Shown here piece after piece: positions 10,716 to 22,105 of a DNA stretch of 64,000 bases. Source of the stretch: Phyto melanocephala. Taxonomy: Eukaryota > Arthropoda > Insecta > Diptera > Rhinophoridae. Position numbers and translations under genes: made by a program. The first letter of the stretch is position 1. The number at the start of each line of letters is the position of its first letter. The stretch lies in contig OW799237.1 in the NCBI GenBank assembly GCA_941918925.1, forward strand, positions 111,632,515 to 111,696,514, written 5' to 3'. The notes under the pieces are model-generated. The model did no database searches and was not told where the DNA came from. It was given only the letters and a program-made list of their open reading frames with translations.

Positions 10716-12625
10716 ATGCAACAACAACAACAGATGCAACGTGTGGCCCAACCACAGCCTGGTACACCAACCAGTTCGGCCCGTAATATGTCTTTGTTCG
10801 ATAAACAAAAATATATTGAAGATTATGATTTTCCCTACTGCGATGAATCATCAAAATATGAGAAAGTTGCCAAAATTGGACAGGGAACATTCGGCGAAGT
10901 TTTTAAAGCCAGAGAGAAAAAGTCAAATAAAAAGTTTGTAGCCATGAAGAAAGTTTTAATGGACAATGAAAAGGAAGGAGTAAGTTTAGAAATGTAATGA
11001 AATACTAAATTTAAATTATACACATTATTTTCAATTTTAGTTTCCTATAACAGCTTTGAGAGAAATCAGAATCTTACAACTTCTGAAACATGAGAATGTA
11101 GTTAATCTTATTGAAATTTGTCGCACTAAGGCAACTGCCAATAATGGTTATCGTTCAACGTTTTATTTGGTGTTTGATTTTTGTGAGCATGATTTGGCAG
11201 GTTTGCTGTCGAACATGAATGTCAAATTTAGTTTGGGAGAGATTAAAAAGGTCATGCAACAATTGTTAAATGGACTGTATTATATACATAGTAATAAAGT
11301 AAGTAACACTTTAAATTAACATTTTAAAATATCTAACCGCTATGGAATTTTTTTAATAAAATAAGAACAAGCCGCTTATTTTTAGTCTTTCTGCGAGCGA
11401 GAGACACTGTCGTGTTTTATTAAAACTAGCCGTAAATATAATAATTAAAATTTTCTGCACATGTTGGAACTTTGAAGTCCCATAAACTTTGTTCCTATTG
11501 GCTAAGAAATTAAAAGTTCTAAAATCGTTTTAAAGGAAGTATTGCTGGCTCTCACAAAATACATACAATTTTCGAGATGTCGTAATTTGTAAAGCTGAAT
11601 GACTGTTGTCGTTGTAAATTTTACTTTTTTTCAAAAATATGATCATACAAGTTCATTTTACCAAGTTATTAAGATTTTTGCAATAAACCTTTATAAGTTA
11701 AAATAAAAGCAAACTTCTTTATCGCTTATTTTTAATTTTAATATTAAAAAATTGATTTAAATTTAAAGCACTTTGTTGTCCAAAACATTTTAAAACTTAT
11801 ATGGCTTAAATTAGGTTTTAGCTATCGTAATACTAATTCAAAAATATGCGTTTTTTGAACACGACAACTACGCTCATATTAAGGCTGATATATTCGCTAA
11901 AAAAGGACTAAGATGTAAAATCTAACTTGTTACCTTTACAGATTCTCCATCGTGATATGAAAGCTGCCAACGTTTTAATTACTAAACATGGTGTTTTAAA
12001 ATTAGCCGATTTTGGGTTGGCTCGTGCCTTTAGTATACCTAAAAATAATGCTAAAAATCGTTACACAAATCGCGTAGTAACGCTTTGGTATCGGCCACCA
12101 GAACTTTTGCTAGGTGACCGTAACTATGGACCTCCCGTAGATATGTGGGGTGCTGGTTGTATAATGGCTGAAATGTGGACACGTTCACCTATTATGCAAG
12201 GCAACACAGAACAGCAACAGTTAATTTTAATTTCACAGTTATGTGGTTCCTTTATGCCTGATGTTTGGCCAGGCGTAGAAGAATTGGAATTGTACAAGTC
12301 CGTGGAGTTGCCTAAAAATCAAAAGAGACGCGTAAAAGAACGCCTGAGACCCTATGTCAAAGATCCAAATGGCTGTGATTTGTTAGACAAACTATTAACC
12401 TTAGATCCTAAAAAACGAATAGATGCTGATACAGCACTGAATCATGATTTCTTTTGGACCGATCCTATGCCTTGTGATTTAGGTAAAATGTTGTCACAAC
12501 ATTTGCAAAGTATGTTTGAGTACTTGGCCCAGCCAAGACGTACCAACCAAATGCGTAACTATCATCAGATGGCTACTATGAATCAAAAACCACCAGATAA
12601 TACCATGATTGATCGTGTATGGTAA
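10716..12625 (+). CDS. Cdk9: Cyclin-dependent kinase 9 (P-TEFb catalytic subunit)
   Basis: Three coding exons, phase 0 throughout: 10716-10979, 11041-11298, 11942-12625, giving 401 aa. With cyclin T it forms P-TEFb, which phosphorylates the RNA polymerase II C-terminal domain and pause factors in the nucleus. Visible kinase landmarks: glycine loop GQGTFG (55-60), catalytic lysine in VAMKK (K78), the CDK helix PITALRE (90-96) that gave the human protein its old name PITALRE, HRDMKAAN (Asp179), DFG (197-199), T-loop Thr216 in RYTNRVVTLWYRPPE, and GDRNYGPPVDMWGAGC. The N-terminal 30 residues are Gln-rich and variable; the kinase core matches Drosophila Cdk9 almost residue for residue (from memory). 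The last exon ends with the family's short tail after YLAQPRR. A poly(A) signal AATAAA lies at about 12935. Confidence 0.97.
11299..11941 (+). other. Cdk9 second coding intron (643 bp)
   Basis: GTAAGT donor and TTTACAG acceptor. AT-rich interior with no recognisable gene; a few GC-richer patches near 11390 and 11860 are unassigned. Confidence 0.7.
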
Positions 12626-14866
12626 ATTCCTACAAAGAGACTGCCGATTAGTAAAACTAGATTTTTTTTACTCTAATGTTTAATATTTCAATATATCTTT
12701 AATCGATATATGTAGATGTTTATTTGATAAAAATTATGTATTTTTTATTATTTAAGAAATTATTACTTGTTTAGCTTTAAGTATGCATAGATATTGGTTA
12801 TATATATGTACATTTATATATGACTTTCTTATTTTTTGGTTTATTCCAAGGCATAATTATTTATCAGGTAATTGAAGTTTAGAAAGAATAGTTTTGTTAA
12901 CATTTTAAAATTATCTTCTGACGAATCAAGATCTAATAAATAAATATGCTCTTGTTTATCATTTCATTTTTATATTTGAATTTATAAAATGTACGACTAC
13001 TGTGCCGAACATTAAAAATAATATACATACATATGAAATGTATACATTTTTTGTATTTCCTAATTTTATAGATTCTTGAAAAGTAAAAAAAAAATTATTT
13101 AAGGAATGACTCATAAAGAATTTTAATTCGCAAAAATATTCATTATTTATTGAAATTTATAAACCTTTTTTGTTAATTAAAAATTTTGGATTACATTTTG
13201 AATTGACTAGCAATTCTCTATAGGGAGTCTTTAAGGGGAAAACTAAAATAGATTAAATATTAAAAGTTTATTTTTTAATTAAAACAAAGGAATTTAATCA
13301 GGGTTATGAAAAAATATTGTTCAGAAATGAAAATGTAATGCTTTTATTTTCATTAACCCTTAATTAATCATTTCGTATCATTTAGTTTGTAATTTCTAAA
13401 ATTCTAAATCCTTAAATATATACAAATATAAAAATATAGTCAATGTTACCATTTTATTTTGTTCATGTGGTATAAAACTAACCAACCGGAAATTCGACAT
13501 TTACTAAAACTTTTTTTCGCTATTGAAAATTGGTTACAAACTGCTGAAATATAAGAAAACAACACGACCGCATCTGTGTTTTTTAAGCTTAATTTTAATT
13601 TAATGAGAACGGTTTTACCAGAAACATCAATAAACAACGATACACGCTATGCAAACAACATTAATTAATGCAACCAGAAAATATCACATCTTGATATTTT
13701 TGAAACCAAGATTGCAACAACAAATTTTACTATAAACATGGCTACACACTTTGGAACCATCAACTAAAAATGACAGGTTACAAAACATATTGCAAAGTGA
13801 GTAGTTACCATAAGAAATATTTCCAATGACATTGCCGTGTTAAAAAAAGTGTTTAAATAGATGCAAAATTGTAAGTAGTGCAGAACTGTATTTTACTACT
13901 TTCAACTCATTATTTAGTAAAGGGAGTTATAGCTGGATATATTCCGTATTTCACTTTAATAAACATTTTCATATTACAAAAGAAAAACAAAAGATTTTAT
14001 AAAAAGGTGTCTTCAGCGTAGCGTTGTGCCATTCTAGTAATGTTCAGTATATGGTACTCACCTTGGTAAATTTGGTCCTATTTCCGTTGGCGTTGTCATT
14101 TCTGTGTCGAAAACTAAAATTTCAAAACAGCTGTATCATTTATATTGCAGTCGTTTTACCTTATTGCAAATGCTCACAATTACGACGGCAGAGAACTAAT
14201 GTATCTTTGATGTTGCCAATGCAAACTGCGATTACAAGTATGCCGTGAATGCTACTATCTCGTTTTAAAATAAAAAATACCGTTGTATTGTTGATATCTT
14301 TAAAGGTGATGCCAGATTGTCATTTTTATTCCGACTTTGAACGACAAAGGGACTAGGAACGAATATACAAATTTACCAAAAATTTTTGTTAATAAAACTT
14401 CAATTTGTATTTATTTAACGCAAAAAATACATTTTATTTCTTAGTTTCCTTCTTAATCTTGTGTTGTATAATAAACGCCAGTATTTTTTTTCCTATAAAG
14501 TTCAAATTGATTGTTTGTTTTGTTTTCTTATTAACTACATACAAACTTGTTTGTTAAAGTTACAAAAAATTTAATTAACAGTAAATTAAGAACTTAATTG
14601 TGTTAAAATTAATAAAAGAACAACTAACTTATTAAAGGCGACTTAAACAAAGTTGTCATTATTACAGAATATTATTAAATATTATTGGTGTTTTGTTTAT
14701 CATTGTTTTACAGTACATACAAGACAAGTAAAAACAAAATTATTCAAAAGGACTTTTTTTTAATTTCTTATTAAGGAATCTATAGTGTATCTGTAGAACT
14801 GGTTGAAAAATCTATAACAATAACAAGTGTCGAAAAATTTAACTATTGTCCGATGGTTAAAAGTAA
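12626..14866. other. Cdk9 3' UTR and non-coding DNA
   Basis: Begins with the Cdk9 3' UTR (AATAAA near 12935). The remainder is AT-rich. The only gene-like sign is a short minus-strand exon-shaped segment at 14062-14099 (ATG ACA ACG CCA ... AG followed by GTGAGT), for which no downstream exon was found. The open frame at 13446-13637 is not recognisable. Confidence 0.45.
14062..14099 (-). other. Candidate first coding exon, unconfirmed
   Basis: The minus strand has TTTTAG, a short leader, ATG and the codons MTTPTEIGPNLP, then AG|GTGAGT, a strong donor. Phase 2 would need a partner exon in 12626-13990 on the minus strand, and no acceptor there gives an open frame. May be a relic or chance. Confidence 0.25.
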
Positions 14867-15235
14867 GTGAAACGCACCAAAGGAGTAGATCTGCTTTATC
14901 TATTTCCAACACAAATGCAGTCTGAATCGCGTTGGGAGCTATCAAAGGCAAGATCTTTAGACACTTTCTTGAGGCGTACATTACAACTTAAGGACCGTGC
15001 TCAGAAGGACATCTCGAGCTTGTTAAAGGTATTGGCGCGTCACTGCTTGTTAGGGAAACATGCAATCCGACTCGGACTTTCCTTAAACGTCGCAGCAGTC
15101 TGGATTTTAAGAAGGATAAATCGGTTTTCAATCTTCTCTGTGAATATGCTAACATACACAGAATGTAAATTTGTTGGATAACCTCTCTGAGATATAAGAA
15201 ATTAGACTGAACAATCTGCTGAGATACCTCTCGAC
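14867..15235 (+). pseudogene. LINE fragment: C-terminal RNase H region of a non-LTR retrotransposon
   Basis: Translation gives MQSESRWELSKARSLDTFLR, then ARHCLLGKHAIRLGL. After a frameshift near 15085 it continues RSSLDFKKDKSVFNLLCEYA and, further on, LLRYLSTTGWI. This order (histidine-containing GH.LLG.H segment, then CRSC...E.V.HLLCEC, then a short hydrophobic end) is the usual C-terminal RNase H tail of Jockey/R1-type LINEs (family knowledge). Frameshift, lost cysteines and internal stops show it is dead. No upstream reverse transcriptase adjoins it. Confidence 0.6.
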
Positions 15236-16600
15236 TACGGGGTGGATCTAGTATTCCAACCCCTCTTGAACTTATTAAAATAGAAGAATAGAAGAAAAAA
15301 CTTGACAGTTTGCTCGTAGTGAACTACCATGATAACCAACCAACCTGGACAATACGACATAATAGCGCACTTTCTAAATTCACCCACTATAGTCTAAATG
15401 TTAACACAAAAGTGCATGTTTTAGTTTTGTTACGAATACATACTTAGGGACATACTTAACAGGAACAACAGGAACAAAAACTTTGATTTTGTTTAATAAT
15501 TAATAATTTATTTTAAATTCTAACTTAAAAATAAATTAATTGGTTATAAAAAATTAAATTCAAAATGTATTTTAGTTTTTTTTTTTTGAATACAAATTAT
15601 AGAATCATAAATGATTTTATAAACATTTTAGGTAGAAACTAGTCTCAGTTATTTCTATTATTTAGTAAATTAAACTAATAACACATTTATTGCTGTTGCT
15701 ACTACATATAATTGTTGTTAATATTATTGTTTTTTTAAAACTCTACCACAAACATTTTCTAAAAATATGTTTTTAAACTCTTACATTTTAAAAGACTGAC
15801 GTTTTCTATTTCCTTTTTTTATTTCATTTGAATAATATACTATTTATTTAGTTCAAAAATTAAAATAGCACAATGTAATTGTTTCTTATTTTGAAGTACA
15901 ATTGATTTTTGTATGTGTGTTTTTGTGTGTGTGTGTGTTTTTTTTATATTGAATTTATTATTTATTTTAGTTAAATATTTTTTATTATTTTGTAGTATTG
16001 TACAGGATTTTCATTTATTTTAATATAATTTTCTTTTATTTTTTATTCTTTATTATTAATATTTGTATTTTTTATTAGTAGTTTAGAGTTGTTTTGAAAA
16101 AAAGGCAATCACAAAAATATTTTTTAACAACTTAAAAAAATATAAATTATAGTCTATTAACTTTAACTAACTAAACATACTAATTATTATTAAATAGGAA
16201 TTAAATTGAACCAATAAAAAAATTGCAGTTACATGAATCAATTTATTTTGTTGTTCAAACAAATATCGTTCGTTTATTATTGGGTTGGGGCAAACAGTAT
16301 CTATGTATGTATGTTTGTCGAAACTTAGAAACAAGGAAAAGATGGTCCGCATAAATTGTTTATATTTTCCACCTGTGGTGCCAATGGTATACATACATAT
16401 CGAGCCCTAACCGCCAAAATAACGTAACTCTCAAAAACGAAATTTTTCGGGAGAAGGTTTTTTAAGTTTTTTTTTTTTCAATTTGTTATTAAAATTAAAA
16501 TATAACCCACTAACGATATAATGCAAGTTAAAGATTATGTTTACGTTAATTCTCTGTATAGAAAACTTTTTTGTCAGTTACGTAATTGTCTACATTTCTA
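15236..16600. other. AT-rich non-coding DNA
   Basis: Mostly A/T-rich sequence with a (GT)n microsatellite at about 15910-15940. No gene, RNA or intact element seen. Confidence 0.55.
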
Positions 16601-16922
16601 CCAGTGGTGCGATTTACTTACTTTTAACGATCCGACAATCATTAAATTTATCGACACTCATATATTTTTTAACGACACTTGACAATTTGTTTATTAAAGT
16701 GGCATATTTGTTATAAAAATAAATTCACCTCTAACATCACTCCCACAGGTAGTCGCGCCATAGCCGGACCTAAACAAGTGGTTTAAAAACAAAATTATTG
16801 TCGTAGATAACAATAACAACTGTCGTTAAAATATGTTACTGAATACCAAAATTGATATTATTGTTTTTTTTTTCTTAACGATACGATTATCGTTAAAACA
16901 AGTTAGTGAATCGCACTACAGG
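16601..16922. mobile_element. MITE with GTGCGATT ends (about 320 bp)
   Basis: The left end CCAGTGGTGCGATTTACTTA and the reverse complement of the right end (CCTGTAGTGCGATTCACTAA) match over about 30 bp with few differences; both run into a TTTTAACGAT block. The interior is AT-rich and non-coding. No convincing target duplication was seen, so the superfamily is unknown. Confidence 0.55.
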
Positions 16923-17280
16923 TTAGATTTAAATGTGACCGTGAGAAAAACGTATTACACAGAAAAAAAAGTTTAGAGTAATTTGTTTCATTTTTTTTTC
17001 TAATTTTTTGCTCTATTAAACGTGTTTATAAAACATCTTTAGGGTGAGCGACCCTTTATAACTAAGTGTTAACTATCAAATTTAAATCGCCGGTTTTGCT
17101 CAATTATTGATAACAGGTATTTTTAACGGATATCGGAGGGGAGGCTTACAAACATTACAGACGGCTCGGCTTAACAGATTCTTAGATCGCTGCAGGTATC
17201 TAAATAGTTATGCAGCACAATAAACATACTAGGCACAGCAAGGTGTATTTAAATAGATGGTTGCAGTTGATCATCAGATA

Positions 17281-18185
17281 AGCTATTGCTTACAGTCGTA
17301 TTACAGCTCTGGTCGGGTCAAGAGCTCGCGCGTCATTGCCATTATCTCTTAAGGGCAACCAGGCCGTCCTTTTCATCCGTCTTCGAGAGTTTTACGTCTC
17401 ACTCTCGCGTGGTTAATTGTGTGGCGTCGCGTAACTGTGCTTTGGATACAGTTTCCAGAATATTCTACAATTAACCACGTGCATTAATTTTAATTGGATT
17501 AACTGGAGGAGTACCAACTAAACTCAAAATTTACAACTGGAGGAGTACCAACCAAACTCATTTTCGTAACTGGAGGAGTACCAATTAAACTCAACGCTAA
17601 CTGGAGGAGTTCCATAAAACTCAGTATAATTATTTGTTCAGATGTCTCCGACTTCCTATACAATGGTATAGGTCGACTTGCGGTGACTGAACTAACGTGT
17701 TTTTTAACTGGAGGAGAACCATAAAACTCAAGATTTAATTATTGTTCAAGTGTCTCCGACTTCCTATACAGAGGTATAGGTCAATTTACGGAGCCGGAAC
17801 CAACGTGGAATACCCTGGCTATTTGGTTACGTACCTCTGCCAATTAATTTCAAAGTCAAAAAAAAAAAAAAGCTATTGCTTAAAATTTACAGTCAGTCGT
17901 ATTACAGCTCTGGTCGGGTCAAGAGCTCGCGCGCGTCGCGTGTTATCGTTATCGAATAAAGACAATCAGGCCGTACCTTTTCATCTGACTTCGCGATTAT
18001 TGCGTCTCACTCTCGCATTGGTTAATTGCTTGGCGTCGGTCTGCAAAACTTTTAAAAAGAATATTTTTCGCGTTCATCTTCGACTTCCTATATGAAGGTA
18101 AAGGTCGACTTACGGATACTGAACTTGTGTGGGATACCCTGGCTTTATGTATTTAAAACCTTGCCATTTAAATAAACAAAAAGAA
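17281..18185 (+). repeat. Tandem dimer of a GC-richer retroposon-like unit with poly(A)
   Basis: Two units begin with the same block (AGCTATTGCTT, then GTCGTATTACAGCTCTGGTC and GGGTCAAGAGCTCGCGCG) at 17281 and 17871. Each ends with a GGAATACCCTGGCT-like block and an A-rich or AATAAA-containing tail; unit 1 has an A14 run just before unit 2. Unit 1 is longer because it contains a local expansion: AACTGGAGGAG at 17501, 17535, 17568, 17599 and 17706, plus two copies of a GTCTCCGACTTCCTATACA block. GC content and lack of coding frames set it apart from the surroundings. The poly(A) tails suggest a retroposed RNA; identity unknown. Confidence 0.6.
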
Positions 18186-18544
18186 GAAGTTTGACAATTG
18201 GAAATTATGAGAGCAGAGATGAAATGTATGAAATTTTGATATTTGGGAAGGAACAGCTGATGATGACCTTATAAAGTGTAGCCCACTTCGGATAATTTAT
18301 AAACACGTTTGTTACTATTTATAGGTATGGCAAGCATTTCGCGATATTTCGTTTTACACATAATATTAGATCCTTCATCATTAAAATTAAGATAATTCTA
18401 TGAAAACTTTATGTTTTATTTACAATTAGCAACGTGCGTTTTGGTCGGACGACGCTGTATAGTGCATTCTAAATCCTACTTTTTACAACCATGTTCATAT
18501 TCCTCTAGTTCTTTTGATACCAATTTAATCTACCTTAGCTAAAA

Positions 18545-19030
18545 AAAAAACATCTTGCTCGGCCTTGTAAAGATCAAACTTTTCTTTTAATTTCGCTTTT
18601 GTAACGGTTTAAGTTTTCCTTTAATATTTTGTGCTGTTTACGATTGTATCTTTATAACTGCTTTTGGGCCTTTACATCTTCGGATAAGTCTGTTTGAACT
18701 TTCAGCTGTTGTTCAAGTAAGTCTTTTTTTTTTTTTTTTTGGTTGGACGTGTTTTTTAACTTTGTGACGTACTCTCATTCATATTCAGGTTACAAGAAAT
18801 ACAATCCGGTTCTTAAGAAGAGCTATTTTGTGTACAATAATTTCTTTTTTTAAATTTTATTTGTAATCTGCCCAAACTTTCTTCCACTCGGGCCCCGTTC
18901 ATGTGGGCGGTCCGAGAGAGTAAAGTTTATTTGCAATTTCTCTCTACTGTTCTTTTGTGTCCACTTTGTGCTGCGCCAGTTCTTGGCTTTCTTCAAAAAA
19001 CTGCATAAATTTTTTAAATTGCTCTGGCGT
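18545..19030 (-). pseudogene. Dead Myb/SANT-like (zeste-type) DNA-binding gene
   Basis: The minus strand reads TPEQFKKFMQFFEESQELA, then after stops REIANKLYSLGPP and TGPEWKKVWADYK, which is the signature of the Myb/SANT-like domain found in many insect zeste-like and Harbinger-associated proteins (family knowledge). About 170 bp further on it reads LLEQQLKVQTDLSEDVKAQK and YNRKQHKILKENLNRYKSEI, a coiled-coil tail typical of those proteins. At least three in-frame stops (TAG, TGA, TAA) interrupt the DNA-binding part and a stop and frameshifts the tail. No promoter or intron was recognised. Confidence 0.6.
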
Positions 19031-19584
19031 TATACATAGTTTTTATTTATAAATAAGCAAAGTTTATTACCTAAAAATACACTGATATTCTTAAAACTTT
19101 TTTAATTTTTGTACGAAACAAAATGAAAGACTATTTTTTTATGCTTGAATTCATCTCTTGCGGTATACAACTTGTAATAGATTTCGCAACAGAGTTGTAT
19201 TTTTGTACCAAATTGTTCAAACGACAAATTTAAACCTCAAATATGACACCCGTAATAAGGCTGAATAAAAAAAATGGTAGAAAAAATAAAAGTTGTTACA
19301 CATTTTTAAAAGTAGCCTGTCTAAACCTCATTAAGTTCTCAGTTTTGTACGTTATCAAAAGAACAAGGATCACATTCATAATCATTTTTTTTTTAAATTT
19401 ATAACACATTTATAAACCTACATTTGTATGAAAGTTATCTCCAATAAATTTGTGATAAATTTAAAAATTATTTATGAATACGGAAGCGTAAGTTCAAACT
19501 GTCATAATGCATACTAAGCGTTTCAAAGATTTTAACGTTTTTTATAATTTCCTACCAAATATTTCTATGAATATCATTAGCTAA

Positions 19585-19990
19585 CCGTACTACATACATA
19601 CATGCATATATGGAAATGCTTACTGCTTTTTGCATACAAAAACGCTACAAATTTTGTCTTGCAGTGTTTAATATATATTTTTCATAATTTCTTTGTTTTT
19701 TATATTTCTCCGTAATTTGCTGCTGCCATTTTCAGACATGCGTAAGCATGATTAAGCTGCTTACAAAAAAGCTGATTTTTTTAAACTAACTGCCAAACTT
19801 TTTTTCAAATTTTGTACGCAGTGCTGGCTTTTTTGCTTACCGTACTACGAGTACATATGTACATAGAAATTCTAAATCCTTTTTGCACACAAAAACACTA
19901 CAAATTTTGACTGCAGCGCTTCTTACTTCGGCAGTAAACAAAGAGACAAATTTATTTTAAATGTTTTTTATATGTATATTTTCCCCTTAC
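19585..19990 (+). repeat. Direct duplication of about 150 bp
   Basis: The segment starting 'ctaaccgtactac' at about 19581 recurs at about 19846 as 'cttaccgtactac'. Both copies continue through 'tttttgcatacaaaaacgct' / 'tttttgcacacaaaaacact', 'acaaattttg' and 'gcag' blocks. Copies are diverged and lie about 260 bp apart. No function assigned. Confidence 0.45.
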
Positions 19991-20218
19991 TTGCAGCTAA
20001 TTAGGCGGTTGCTAAAATAGAAGAAAAAGGCGTTCATTAATTGCAAAATAGAGACTTACGAAGTGGGATGATACATATAAAAACCGTGCCTTATATACAC
20101 GCCCCTTTCTAAGCAGGTAAGCACTATGTAAGCGATTCAAGAAAAGCCTCTTGGTATTAAATTTGTTTGTTGGGTTATATATGTATGTGCGTGGCAAAAA
20201 ATGTTAACACAACTGATA

Positions 20219-20262
20219 GCAAGTTACGGTATTCGATCACGATCGAAATTTTTCCTTAAACA
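20219..20262 (-). repeat. End fragment of a short MITE (GCAA.TTACGG family)
   Basis: The block AGCAAGTTACGGTATTCGAT followed by CACGATCGAAATTTT matches the ends and arms of the 120-bp element at 40256-40375 and the remnant near 34110-34180. Confidence 0.4.
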
Positions 20263-20918
20263 TTCAAGAGGGTCCCTGATCTTATATTTTTATTGTAGCT
20301 ATTTCTTCTCTGCAAAAAAAATTAAGCAGACAACAGGTGTTTTTGAGGCCACAAATAACCAGTAGTAAAAATCAATATTTTTCGCCTTCAGTGTGAGGAC
20401 AAACTATTAGAATAAAACACTCCGGCTCCTAAAGCGAAAGACGTTTTCTTAGAAAATAATATACATTTTGGGGAAAAAATAATAATTTGAATACCTTTCT
20501 CATAGGAGAGTGTATAAGGGTATATCGTTGGTCACAAGTAGAAAGGCCCGAACTTAAATAATTGTTACTTAACAGGAGAAGGTAAAAACGTAACAGGAAC
20601 TGTATTATCATAAAGTAATTAATTTCTTTTGTAAAATTACATGTAAAACTGTTATTTTTGACACTATTGCATTAAATATTTCTACTAAACTAATATTTAA
20701 ATTTTAATCAGGCTTTATTTTTACAAAGAAAAAAAAAAAAGCTTTCATTACCATCAGACTGATGGTTTAAAGCAAGAATAACAAATGTGATAATTGAAAA
20801 AGAATAACAAAAAGGGGAAAAGCTTAAGTTTGGTAAATTTCGTTCTCACTCACTACAGCAAAAGATATGAACATGTATGTGAAGTTTAATTCACAAAATC
20901 AAATTTCGTATAAACTTG

Positions 20919-21315
20919 TGAGTTAAATAGATGATATTTACATCCAACACTAAGACATTCCGATCAAAGAGTGCTGATGATTAAACCGTAGCTGGTTTCG
21001 AAAATGCATTCCACTCGGCTGGTGTCGGGATTAAAACTTACTTTTCCAATATATTCTTTCATTATCACAAATAAAAATTGATTTCTTCATTTAATGATTA
21101 GAAATTTAATAATAAAATGAACTAGAGCCAAACTAAAAATTAATAAAAAGTCATTTTCAATTGTGATAAATGAAAGAATAAATCTGAAAAATTATATTTT
21201 TACCGCAACTAGCCGAATGGAATGCATTTTCGAAACCAGCTACGATTTCATCATCAGCACTGTTTGATCGGTGGTTACATGTTGCTTGTAAATATCATCT
21301 ACATATTTAACTCCC
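20919..21315. mobile_element. Foldback MITE with arms of more than 110 bp
   Basis: The left arm (about 20919-21075) and right arm (about 21160-21315) are near-complementary: each reads GAGTTAAATA, GATGATATTTACA, CCGATCAAA.AGTGCTGATGA, CGTAGCTGGTTTCGAAAATG, CATTCCA.TCGGCT, and a TTCTTTCAT..ATCACAA block near the loop. The loop is AT-rich. The whole RNA or single strand could fold into a long hairpin. A half-copy occurs at about 57690-57772. Non-coding. Confidence 0.7.
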
Positions 21316-21544
21316 GGAACTTAAGTAAATTGAATTCGGTAACTACTTTAGTTTTACCTTTTCCATATATTTTACCACAATGAGTTAGATTGAAATTTTT
21401 AACCAAACAGCAACCCTCTTACTTTTGTTTGTTATTTATCTTTCATTAATATCACTATTTTTGTTATCATTAAATATTTGTGTTTACTTGTATTTGTGTG
21501 AAATGTATTGATTAGAATCTCCAAAAAGCTCAATTTCGTTAAAA

Positions 21545-22105
21545 ATACGAGTTAGGGCCTTTCAACTTGTGACCATCGATATATAAATTTCTCATTCCGT
21601 TTGTAGTTTCTACAATATTTATTTGTGACCTTATTAAGTATTATAAATCTTTGTAGATAGATTTGATTTAGCTAGGTCCGTCTGTCCGTATGTATGTTGA
21701 AATCAACTTTTAGAAGACCTCATTTATAATTAAGAATCTTATGTGGTATCAATTGATCAGATATGCTTTCGAGAATTTTGCTATTGAAAATCAGTAAGCT
21801 AAAGAACACAATTACCTCTGTTTTTAACCTAAAATAAGACAGATTTTGCAGCTCCTATGAAACTCCCTAAAACGTTTGTTACGTATACTATATGAAATAT
21901 GTAGCTTTAGCAACATTTACAGAAAATTTTGGTTCAACGGGTCAATTACCAACAAGGATATCGGCAAAAAAAATTTAAAAAAAAAGTGTCAAAATTTCAA
22001 ATTATCAATTTCCTAAATAAGCTTAGGCCACATGTGTACCAAATAATATTAGTTATATGATTACACAAACTGTGCGAAGGGTATATATAGGAATATAGCC
22101 CTCTT
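21545..22105 (-). repeat. Degenerate dispersed repeat, minus orientation
   Basis: Contains 'gggcctttcaacttgtgacc', 'gtttgtagtttctacaatat', 'gtccgtctgtccgtatgtat', 'gttgaaatcaacttttagaa', and an end block with 'gcgaagggtatatata'. These are the landmarks of the main dispersed repeat family, here reversed and diverged. Confidence 0.5.

Noticed and set aside
17501..17735. Regular AACTGGAGGAG repeats as a CRISPR-like array
   Set aside because: Eukaryotic context, diverged repeats, spacers that are themselves related and of uneven length, and no cas genes; it is a local tandem expansion.
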